From: an uncultured Clostridia bacterium
Lineage (GTDB): Bacteria; Bacillota; Clostridia; Christensenellales; UBA1242
Direction: 5' to 3'
Length of the DNA: 8,390 bases
Assembly: GCA_947631485.1 (NCBI GenBank)
Contig: CANRLJ010000031.1
Coordinates: 1-8,390 of the forward strand
How positions within the stretch are numbered: the first letter of the stretch is position 1; every line of letters begins with the position of its first letter. The notes below the pieces were generated by a model. That model did not search any database. It saw only the letters and a program-made list of their open reading frames with translations, and was not told where the DNA came from. This document shows positions 1 through 5,449 of the stretch, one piece after another. The translations under genes were made by a program, and so were the position numbers.

Positions 1-407
1 CACGGAACAATCCGTATGGCATTATTTGACCTCAACATCTTTAAAAGTAAGGAGGAACTTTCCATGACAGTAAAACCCATGCCGGAACGCTCCGCAGATG
101 GCTTGGATGTGTAAAAAGGCTCTCTTGCCTTTTCGATGTCCTTGATGCCAACTCCCTTGTCAGTAACGGTGATTGTCACCAGGTTGTCCTCAAGTTCGCA
201 GCGCAGGATGACATCACCCTTAACAGACGTTGGATAGGCGTGCACAACGCAATTTGTGACAGCCTCAGAGACTGCAGTTTTGATGTCAGTAATCTCATCC
301 ACAGATGGATTTAACTGCACACAAAAGGATGCAACACAAACGCGGGCAAAACCCTCATTGACAGAAAGTGCCTTAAAAGTGACTTCCATAAAATTTGAAT
401 ATTTCAT
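1..407 (-). CDS. spoIIAB: Anti-sigma-F factor SpoIIAB (serine kinase), C-terminus cut by window edge
   Basis: SpoIIAB binds and holds sigma-F inactive in the predivisional cell and phosphorylates SpoIIAA; it is a small GHKL-fold ATPase. The 135 visible residues have the family layout: an N-box region with E48 and N52 in SEAVTN, a G1 box D83-KGVGI, and a G2 box SGMGFTVM at 108-115. R22 sits where the family has its conserved early arginine. B. subtilis SpoIIAB is 146 residues, so only a few codons should be missing at the left edge. The ATG at 405-407 is preceded by AAGGAG at 413-418, which overlaps the spoIIAA stop codon; the genes are 9 bases apart and probably translationally coupled. After the G2 box the sequence departs from the usual FMD...S..GT pattern while the frame stays open. 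The identification is secure; the tail is uncertain. Confidence 0.93.
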   Translation of the reverse strand, partial: MKYSNFMEVTFKALSVNEGFARVCVASFCVQLNPSVDEITDIKTAVSEAVTNCVVHAYPTSVKGDVILRCELEDNLVTITVTDKGVGIKDIEKAREPFYTSKPSAERSGMGFTVMESSSLLLKMLRSNNAIRIVP

Positions 408-416
408 AAAAACTCC

Positions 417-725
417 TTAAACAATCTTGGGCATGATGTCATACAGCCCTGTCATCTTAAAAATTTTTTCCGCGTGAGAGGAAGGATTTGCAATATAAAT
501 AGGAATTTCCTTTTCTCTCATCCTTTTGTATCTGCCAATCAAAACGCCAATGCCGGTGCTATCCATAAAAGTAAGTTCCGAAAGGTCGATGATGATTTTT
601 TCAAAATTGGGTTTGTCAAAAATTTCGTCCAAGGTGATTCTTGTGTAAGAAGCGGAGTGTTCATCCAACTCCCCGCATAAAAGCACATAAAGACAATTAT
701 TGTGCACACGACTTTTAACTTGCAT
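417..725 (-). CDS. spoIIAA: Anti-sigma-F factor antagonist SpoIIAA (STAS domain)
   Basis: SpoIIAA is the anti-anti-sigma factor of the forespore switch: unphosphorylated SpoIIAA displaces sigma-F from SpoIIAB, and SpoIIAB inactivates it by phosphorylating one serine. The 102-residue product is a complete STAS domain of normal family length. It has an LCGELDEHSA strand-loop near residue 16, then IIIDLSELTFMDSTGIGVL, where the serine of DSTG (S57) is the expected phosphorylation site. The start at 723-725 follows a GGAGGAG ribosome binding site. An earlier ATG at 727-729 lies in another frame and meets a stop after four codons. It is the first gene of a leftward spoIIA operon with spoIIAB; sigF is expected next but lies outside the window. 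A general-stress RsbV-type protein is the alternative, but the neighbouring SpoIIAB makes that unlikely. Confidence 0.93.
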   Translation of the reverse strand: MQVKSRVHNNCLYVLLCGELDEHSASYTRITLDEIFDKPNFEKIIIDLSELTFMDSTGIGVLIGRYKRMREKEIPIYIANPSSHAEKIFKMTGLYDIMPKIV

Positions 726-783
726 ACATAACTCCTCCGCTTTTTGAGTGTAGCATAAGGATTTTGTTTGATTTTAAAAAGTT

Positions 784-791
784 TTATCGAA
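784..791. promoter_or_regulatory. Spo0A-box-like site upstream of spoIIAA
   Basis: TTATCGAA differs by one base from the Spo0A box consensus TTGTCGAA. It lies about 60 bases upstream of the spoIIAA start. Spo0A~P is known to activate the spoIIA operon in Bacillus, so position and role fit, but a single 7-of-8 match in AT-rich DNA could be chance. I could not find a convincing sigma-A or sigma-H promoter next to it. Confidence 0.3.
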
Positions 792-869
792 AAAGGGCTA
801 AATATGTAAAAACAAAAAAAGCGCCAAACAACCTTTTGCAATTTAAGAAGGATGCACAAATACAAGACG

Positions 870-893
870 TAATACACAACATATGGTGTATTA
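870..893. repeat. Inverted repeat TAATACAC-N8-GTGTATTA, possible operator
   Basis: Perfect 8-base arms at 870-877 and 886-893 are separated by AACATATG. The half-site TGTATTA recurs at 920-926 and TAATACA at 972-978, giving four exact copies in about 110 bases. Part of the right arm with flank (TGTATTATG, 887-895) is repeated directly at 920-928, 33 bases on, about three helical turns. The last copy overlaps the -10/start region of the nucleoside hydrolase. This looks like a dimeric regulator's site; the regulator is unknown. Confidence 0.4.
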
Positions 894-940
894 TGCAACA
901 TATCACACATTATAAAGCATGTATTATGTGCTCAAATCCT

Positions 941-970
941 TTGCACAAAAAGACAAAAATATGATACAAT
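941..970 (+). promoter_or_regulatory. Probable sigma-A promoter of the nucleoside hydrolase gene
   Basis: TTGCAC (941-946), an 18-base spacer and TACAAT (965-970) stand 20 bases before the start codon. The -10 matches consensus at five of six bases, the -35 only at three. TATAAT at 970-975 is an overlapping alternative -10 without a good -35. Confidence 0.45.
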
Positions 971-989
971 ATAATACAGGAATAAAGAT

Positions 990-1913
990 ATGGAAAAACA
1001 AAATGTGATAATAGACACCGACCCAGGTGTTGATGATGCAGTGGCAATTATGTATGCACTCACCTGCGACAATCTGAACATAAATTTGCTTTCTTCTGCT
1101 GGAGGAAACAGCCCGATAAAAAACATAACCGAAAACACTTTGCACATATTGGATTTGTTGGGCAAAGATGTGCCCGTTGTTCAAGGTGCAGCCACACCCC
1201 TAAAACGACCACCCGCCTATCCAACAGGTGCTCAAGGAAAGAGCGGCTTAGGCTCTACTTATGACTATGACAGAACGAAGTTGAAACACAAAACAATAAA
1301 TGGCGAGTCTTGTGATGTCATCTACAAACAACTGAAAAAGAACAACTCTCCCACATCCATAGTCTCAATAGGCCCAATGACAAACATTGCAAAGATGATT
1401 TTGAAATATCCAGACTGCAAAAAGTATATAAAAGAGGTCATCTTTGAAAGCGGAACAAAAGAGAAGATATATGGCAAGCCATACAAGTCCTTCAACACCG
1501 GCTATGACCCTGAAGCAACCGAAACAGTGTTTAAAAGCGGCGTTCCCCTTGTGATGGTGCCAATGGAACTTGGACACATCGCCTATTTGGATCATGACGA
1601 CATAAAACGCTTCAAAAAGACCAACAAAACAGGAAAGGCCTTTGCAAAGATGTTTAAAGGATATAGAGATTTTCACGTTGGAGATTTGGGTGCTGCCGTT
1701 CATGACACATGTGCAGTATATTATCTCACTCACCCAGAATACATTAAGACAGAAAAGGCCTTCATCGATGTCAAATACTACAAAACTGATGTTGACGACT
1801 ATGGATATATTGATATAGATTTCAACAAAACCCCAAACGCCACAGTGTGCATAGATCTGGACATCGAGATGTTGAAATATGACATTTTTAAGGCCCTTGA
1901 AATGTATGAATAG
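990..1913 (+). CDS. Nucleoside hydrolase, inosine/uridine-preferring family
   Basis: Enzymes of this family cleave the N-glycosidic bond of ribonucleosides to ribose and free base in salvage, using a tightly bound calcium ion. The 307-residue length is typical. DTDPGVDD at residues 9-16 is the calcium-binding signature. AGGN at 37-40 supplies the conserved asparagine, GPMTNIA at 129-134 the threonine ligand region, FNTGYDPEAT at 168-177 matches the usual FN..xDPEAA, and VHDT at 237-240 carries the catalytic-site His238 and the ligand Asp239. The usual MGG after the central strand is replaced by ESG (residues 153-155), so substrate preference may differ. No signal peptide or membrane segment is present, so it should be cytoplasmic. 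AGGA at 978-981 is the likely ribosome binding site. The gene is monocistronic, divergent from spoIIA, and ends at a bidirectional terminator. The family is clear; the preferred nucleoside is not. Confidence 0.93.
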   Translation: MEKQNVIIDTDPGVDDAVAIMYALTCDNLNINLLSSAGGNSPIKNITENTLHILDLLGKDVPVVQGAATPLKRPPAYPTGAQGKSGLGSTYDYDRTKLKHKTINGESCDVIYKQLKKNNSPTSIVSIGPMTNIAKMILKYPDCKKYIKEVIFESGTKEKIYGKPYKSFNTGYDPEATETVFKSGVPLVMVPMELGHIAYLDHDDIKRFKKTNKTGKAFAKMFKGYRDFHVGDLGAAVHDTCAVYYLTHPEYIKTEKAFIDVKYYKTDVDDYGYIDIDFNKTPNATVCIDLDIEMLKYDIFKALEMYE

Positions 1914-1948
1914 GAAAATAGTTATAAAAACATAACCACAATAACAAC

Positions 1949-1978
1949 AAAAAAAACGAGTCAGTTTGACTCGTTTTT
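1949..1978. terminator. Bidirectional intrinsic terminator
   Basis: The stem CGAGTCA / TGACTCG (1957-1963 with 1967-1973) has a three-base loop and is flanked by eight A on the left and five T on the right. It can stop both the rightward nucleoside hydrolase transcript and the leftward transcript whose stop codon begins four bases away. Confidence 0.88.
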
Positions 1979-1981
1979 ATA

Positions 1982-3403
1982 TTAGGCCATCCTTTCGCTT
2001 TCTGTGTTTAAATGTGGACTTAATATTGAAACATGGTGTTTGTCAAAGTAAGGTTTTGCCCCTTCTTTTGTAATTTGTCTTTTCATCACCTCTTCGCTGC
2101 CAAAAACTCGGAACAATTTTGTCCTCAGACTCTTCTTTTCCAATTGTATGTCATATTCTAGGACACCCCCGTTCTGCACCATTTCAGTGTATGCTTCTCG
2201 GCAATATTCTGGAAAAAGTTCAACCCTTCTCGTTGCCACCTTTATAGTTGCGTCAACAGGAGTTTTTCCTTGTTTCATACGCTCAATGTTCTCGTCGGCA
2301 GACTTTTCAATTTGGTTTCTTATCTGTTTAGGCAGCCCCTTCTGGCAGATTTGACGCAGTTTGATGTAAAATTCCGCATAACTTCTTTTTGCATCAGCCC
2401 CAACGCCCCTTGGGAAAATTCCATGAACAACATTGTTATACTCTTTATCAATAATCGACATAAACTCGGTCTCAGTTCTGTAGATGAGATACTCTCTCAG
2501 CGTCAAATCCTCACCCGTACTTGTATGCACTTTTTGTTTGTAGTTTGCTATTCTTTTAAACTCGTTTGAAATAAGGTCGGCACAGTATTCATCGATAGCC
2601 TCACCCCTTTCCAAGTTAAATGAAGAGTGCTGATATTCTGGCTCATCGCCATAGCCAATAAATGAGTTGACTTTTGCAACAAATGGGTTCATGTTTTCAG
2701 CACCCTCAAAGAGTTCTGGCTGTTCTTGATGGATTTGCTCCAAAATTGGAACAATTTTTTCAGCATTTCTGAAATTGGTGTAAACCAAAAATGTGTCGTT
2801 TCTGTCTGAGCCGTCTGTCCAAATTTTTGAATAAAGGTCAACCTTTTGTTGCTTACATCTTTGGGCAAGAAGTCCTGCCACCTGCAAAGCATTTTCTGGC
2901 TTCAAGTTTATATAAAGTCTGCATGTGGTTTTTCTTGATGAAAGCATAGGATTGAAGTGAATAAAATGTGGCTGAACATGACCATCCACGATTGGCTCGG
3001 AGTGCATTTGGCTCCACATAGGCCTCAGACCTGTGTTCTTAAATTTTTGGTCGTAGATTTTGAAAATGAAATCATAACATCTTTGTGGTGTCATATTTTC
3101 TGGCCTCAACTGTTTTGATGCTTTGATGGTGGCAACAGCAGCCTTGGTGGCAGGATAAGCAATCTTGCTTTCATCAACCATCATGATGCGTTCATACCAA
3201 ATGTCATAAATTTGCTTTGAAAACTGCAAAAAGCCCTCCACAGATGCAGGCTCTGCTTTAGTTACCTTTGTTTTTGTAAGAATATCATAGCCATTGACAC
3301 CACCCTTCATCCTGACTGGCAAAGCCTCTTTTAACACTTCAACAACGTCTCTTTGAGGTGTGACTCTCTTCAAAAATTTTGCTTTTGCTTCTTCTTCCAG
3401 CAT
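1982..3403 (-). CDS. Uncharacterised protein, central region resembling HopA1-family domains
   Basis: I do not recognise a named protein. The 473 residues have no signal peptide or membrane span, so it is probably cytoplasmic. Residues about 162-270 carry a pattern I associate with HopA1-family domains: RLYINLKPENA at 162, KIW at 193, RNDTFLVY at 201, a GYGDEP turn at 250-255 and SF..ER at 260-266. HopA1 is a Pseudomonas type III effector, and related domains occur in class V lanthipeptide synthesis; neither role is implied here, since no secretion genes or precursor peptide are visible. The remainder is rich in charged helices. An in-frame GTG at 3413-3415 would add four residues, but the GGGAGGA ribosome binding site at 3407-3413 overlaps it and sits correctly for the ATG at 3401-3403, which I chose. 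It stands alone between a strong promoter and a terminator. The gene is certain; the homology is tentative. Confidence 0.9.
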   Translation of the reverse strand: MLEEEAKAKFLKRVTPQRDVVEVLKEALPVRMKGGVNGYDILTKTKVTKAEPASVEGFLQFSKQIYDIWYERIMMVDESKIAYPATKAAVATIKASKQLRPENMTPQRCYDFIFKIYDQKFKNTGLRPMWSQMHSEPIVDGHVQPHFIHFNPMLSSRKTTCRLYINLKPENALQVAGLLAQRCKQQKVDLYSKIWTDGSDRNDTFLVYTNFRNAEKIVPILEQIHQEQPELFEGAENMNPFVAKVNSFIGYGDEPEYQHSSFNLERGEAIDEYCADLISNEFKRIANYKQKVHTSTGEDLTLREYLIYRTETEFMSIIDKEYNNVVHGIFPRGVGADAKRSYAEFYIKLRQICQKGLPKQIRNQIEKSADENIERMKQGKTPVDATIKVATRRVELFPEYCREAYTEMVQNGGVLEYDIQLEKKSLRTKLFRVFGSEEVMKRQITKEGAKPYFDKHHVSILSPHLNTESERMA

Positions 3404-3406
3404 ACT

Positions 3407-3413
3407 TCCTCCC
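3407..3413 (-). promoter_or_regulatory. Ribosome binding site that fixes the start at 3403
   Basis: GGGAGGA ends three bases before the ATG. It overlaps the alternative GTG start at 3413-3415, which therefore lacks a usable site of its own. Confidence 0.8.
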
Positions 3414-3425
3414 ACTTATATTTTC

Positions 3426-3454
3426 ATTATAACACATACTTTTATAAAAATCAA
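3426..3454 (-). promoter_or_regulatory. Sigma-A promoter of the HopA1-like gene
   Basis: TTGATT (3449-3454), an exact 17-base spacer and a perfect TATAAT (3426-3431) preceded by the extended TGn element. It predicts a start near 3419 and a leader of only about 16 bases. The -35 lies four bases beyond the T-tract of the rplL terminator. Confidence 0.8.
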
Positions 3455-3457
3455 TAC

Positions 3458-3486
3458 AAAAAAAATACACTTGTGTGCCAAGTGTA
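3458..3486 (-). terminator. Intrinsic terminator of the rplJ-rplL operon
   Basis: A perfect 8-bp stem (3466-3473 with 3479-3486, TACACTTG / CAAGTGTA) with a five-base loop is followed on the minus strand by eight T. It lies about 29 bases after the rplL stop codon. Confidence 0.88.
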
Positions 3487-3514
3487 CTTTTTACGCAAAA
3501 TCTTTTTCTTTTTA

Positions 3515-3895
3515 TTACTTCAATTCAACAACAGCGCCGGCTTCTTTAAACTTAGCTTCAAGTTCTTTAGCTTCAGCAGCTGCAACATTTTCTTTAACCA
3601 TCTTTGGAGCGCCATCAACGATTGCCTTTGCTTCTGAAAGTCCAAGGCCAGTTGCTTCTCTAACAACTTTGATGACAGCAATTTTGTTTGCTCCAACTTC
3701 CTTCAAGAATACGTTAAATTCAGATTTTTCTTCAGCGGCTTCTGCTGCAGCAGCACCAGCAACTGGAGCGGCAGCAACTGCAACTGGAGCGGCAGCGCTT
3801 ACGCCAAATTCTTCTTCAAGAGCTTTTACAAGTTCTGAAACTTCAACAATAGTCAATTTTTTGATTTCTTCAACAAGATTTTTGATATCAGCCAT
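3515..3895 (-). CDS. rplL: 50S ribosomal protein L7/L12
   Basis: L7/L12 forms the flexible ribosomal stalk that recruits translation GTPases; its dimers attach to L10. The 126 residues match the family in length and layout: an N-terminal dimerisation helix pair ([20 protein letters not shown]), an Ala/Pro/Val-rich hinge at about 34-55, and a C-terminal globular domain with the signature [20 protein letters not shown] and a closing GAVVELK. AAGGAG lies nine bases before the ATG. It follows rplJ after 33 bases and is closed by a strong terminator. Only rplJ and rplL are in the unit; rpoB, which often follows, is absent here. Confidence 0.98.
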   Translation of the reverse strand: MADIKNLVEEIKKLTIVEVSELVKALEEEFGVSAAAPVAVAAAPVAGAAAAEAAEEKSEFNVFLKEVGANKIAVIKVVREATGLGLSEAKAIVDGAPKMVKENVAAAEAKELEAKFKEAGAVVELK

Positions 3896-3928
3896 TTTTA
3901 AATTCTCCTTTTATTTTTTACGCGATTT

Positions 3929-4444
3929 TTATTTTGTAGCTATAGCGTTCAAAGCAATAGCAAGCCCACGAGTTGGGGCAGACAGAACTCTGCACAAACT
4001 TGCAGCAGTGTTGTTCAAAGTTCCAAGCAGTTTTGCAATCAACTCTTCCTTTGATGGGAGTTTTGCAAGAGCTTCGATGTTTTGTGCATCAACAGTCGAA
4101 CCGTTTAAAATTCCAAATTTGATAGCCATTTTATTGGTCTTTTTGATTGTGTCACAGATGATTTTTGCAGGTGCAACTTCATCATTATAACCAATAGCCA
4201 CAGCGGTTGTTCCTTCAAAGTAATTTGTAGGACACTCGATACCAAGGTCAGAAAGTGCTTTCAACATCAAGCGGTTTTTATAGACTTTGTAGTCACAGCC
4301 CTGAACACGAAAAGCCTTGCGGAGTTCGGTGTCTTCAGCAACTGTAAGCCCACGATAATCTACAAAAGCAATGGTTTTTGCATTAGAGAATTTTTCTTTA
4401 ATCTCTTCAACAAGTTGTTTTTTTGCTTCTAAATTAGCACTCAT
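3929..4444 (-). CDS. rplJ: 50S ribosomal protein L10
   Basis: L10 anchors the L7/L12 dimers to 23S rRNA and, as the L10-L12 complex, is the known repressor of its own operon. The 171-residue product, beginning MSANLEAKKQ, has the family pattern FVDYRGLTVAE followed by LRKAFR and KVYKNRLMLKAL, a central GTTAVAIGY strand, and a C-terminal helix (LAKLLGTLNNTAASLCRVL) that would hold L7/L12. A longer reading from an ATG at 4523-4525 is open, but it starts inside the leader hairpins and has no ribosome binding site; AAAGGAGGT at 4451-4459 fixes the start at 4444. Confidence 0.97.
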   Translation of the reverse strand: MSANLEAKKQLVEEIKEKFSNAKTIAFVDYRGLTVAEDTELRKAFRVQGCDYKVYKNRLMLKALSDLGIECPTNYFEGTTAVAIGYNDEVAPAKIICDTIKKTNKMAIKFGILNGSTVDAQNIEALAKLPSKEELIAKLLGTLNNTAASLCRVLSAPTRGLAIALNAIATK

Positions 4445-4450
4445 GTCTAT

Positions 4451-4459
4451 ACCTCCTTT
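4451..4459 (-). promoter_or_regulatory. Ribosome binding site of rplJ
   Basis: AAAGGAGGT lies six bases before the ATG at 4442-4444 and excludes the longer start at 4525. Confidence 0.85.
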
Positions 4460-4478
4460 ATTAGATTTTGCGTTTTGT

Positions 4479-4513
4479 AAAAAAATCTCTGCACCACGGA
4501 AAAGGCACAGAGA
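4479..4513 (-). terminator. Attenuator terminator in the rplJ leader
   Basis: A 10-bp stem with two G-U pairs (TCTCTGTGCC at 4504-4513, GGTGCAGAGA at 4486-4495) is followed by seven T on the minus strand. It lies between the promoter and rplJ, so it would act as a regulated attenuator rather than an operon end. Confidence 0.8.
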
Positions 4514-4608
4514 AATATAATTCATTTAACTGGCTTTTCCTCGGCAAGCACACAAAAGTGTTTACGCTTACGCACTTGCGGTCTTTGGAAGATTTTTATT
4601 ACTCGCTC

Positions 4609-4638
4609 ATTATAGCATACGCTTGTTTTATTTGTCAA
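4609..4638 (-). promoter_or_regulatory. Consensus sigma-A promoter of rplJ-rplL
   Basis: Perfect TTGACA (4633-4638) and perfect TATAAT (4609-4614) with an extended TGn element and an 18-base spacer. Its strength suits ribosomal protein genes. The -35 is 23 bases after the upstream gene's stop codon, with no good terminator between them. Confidence 0.9.
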
Positions 4639-4661
4639 CAAAATTTCAAAAATTTTTCAGT

Positions 4662-5447
4662 TTATGCGGTGAATTGGCTCCAAACGCTGTATATTTGTGA
4701 AGTGTCAGCCTTAACATCAACAGTGATGACATGGTAGTTTTTGTCATCAGACTGCTTTTGAGGTGATTTGCCCAAGATATAGAAAGTCACATGTGATGCT
4801 TTGGTTTGATTTATTGCCACAAAGACATATTTGTATGTCAAAGAGCCATCCCAATTTCCGCTTGAGCCATACTTAGACTTAAACACACTGCCATTTTGTC
4901 TTAAAAACTTTCTATCTGAGTCAAACTTAAGTTTTGCATAATATTCTGGTGCATTTTCCACCATGTCTGCAAGGTCATATGCGTTTTCATATTCTTCGTC
5001 GGTCACATTGCTGTCGCTCTTTGCCCCCAAAAGGTTTTCATCGATGGTGTAACTGAACAGGCTTCCACTGAAAATTGCGGACAAATAGGTGGTGTTAAAT
5101 GATTCGTTATACTTTTTCAGGAACAAGTCAAATTTGTCCTTTCCCAAATCTTTGTCGTCAAATCTGCCAACAATGGATTCTCCATGATAGAGTTCCACTT
5201 CCGAAAACCCGCCAACTGCACATCTAGGTTTCAAACTCACAGGCACAACTGCCAAAACAATCAGACAGATTGCAAGTGCAAGAGCAATGCACAAGCCAGA
5301 AAACGTGACGATTTTACGCGTCTTTTTTTTCTTCAACAGTTTTTCCGTTTGAATCTGTGCATAAAGTTCGTCGTCTGTGAGTTTTTTCTCCTGCTCCTGA
5401 TTTTCTGTTACGTTTTTTTCAACCTCAGTTTCTTCGCTTTTTTCCAT
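4662..5447 (-). CDS. Uncharacterised single-pass membrane protein coupled to ftsH
   Basis: I do not recognise this 261-residue protein. Visible order: a highly charged, Glu-rich N-terminus (1-38); a basic cluster KKKKTRK at 39-45; one hydrophobic helix at about 47-71; then about 190 residues with no further membrane span. The basic cluster predicts the N-terminus inside and the C-terminal domain outside the membrane. The outer part contains alternating strand-like segments (YKYVFVAINQ, HVTFYILG, YHVITVDVKA) near the C-terminus, suggesting a folded beta-rich domain. It starts two bases after the ftsH stop, and its GAGGAA ribosome binding site overlaps the last ftsH codons, so it is almost certainly co-translated with ftsH. 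A role as a partner or modulator of FtsH is inference from position only. Confidence 0.85.
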   Translation of the reverse strand: MEKSEETEVEKNVTENQEQEKKLTDDELYAQIQTEKLLKKKKTRKIVTFSGLCIALALAICLIVLAVVPVSLKPRCAVGGFSEVELYHGESIVGRFDDKDLGKDKFDLFLKKYNESFNTTYLSAIFSGSLFSYTIDENLLGAKSDSNVTDEEYENAYDLADMVENAPEYYAKLKFDSDRKFLRQNGSVFKSKYGSSGNWDGSLTYKYVFVAINQTKASHVTFYILGKSPQKQSDDKNYHVITVDVKADTSQIYSVWSQFTA

Positions 5448-5449
5448 TA

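Larger units (their letters stand above)
4445..4602 (-). ncRNA. L10-type ribosomal protein leader (cis-regulatory RNA)
   Basis: About 158 bases separate the predicted transcript start from rplJ. The leader contains the UGCCGAGG element typical of L10 leaders (4539-4546) at the base of a stem formed by GCAAG (4575-4579) and CUUGC (4544-4548). Downstream is a terminator hairpin. GGAAAAG (4534-4540) can pair perfectly with CUUUUCC (4498-4504), which would disrupt the terminator. This fits the known mechanism in which the L10-L12 complex binds the leader and promotes termination. Confidence 0.8.

Noticed and set aside
1..62. Plus-strand reading GTIRMALFDL, which resembles the expected end of SpoIIAB
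   Set aside because: It is on the opposite strand to spoIIAB and short; I consider it coincidence unless the left flank shows an inversion.
539..910. Minus-strand open frame of 123 codons overlapping spoIIAA
   Set aside because: It runs through the AT-rich spacer and the wrong frame of spoIIAA, with no ribosome binding site or recognisable protein features.
3360..4190. Plus-strand open frame of 276 codons, Ala/Ser/Phe-rich
   Set aside because: It is antisense to rplL and rplJ; its composition is the reverse reading of the Ala-rich L7/L12 hinge, and it has no ribosome binding site.
4445..4525. N-terminal extension of L10 starting at 4525
   Set aside because: It lies within the attenuator leader; the ribosome binding site at 4451-4459 points to the internal ATG, and normal L10 begins there.
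4639..4661. Terminator between the membrane protein gene and the rplJ promoter
   Set aside because: Only A/T-rich repeats are present; there is no G/C-containing stem, so readthrough into rplJ remains possible.
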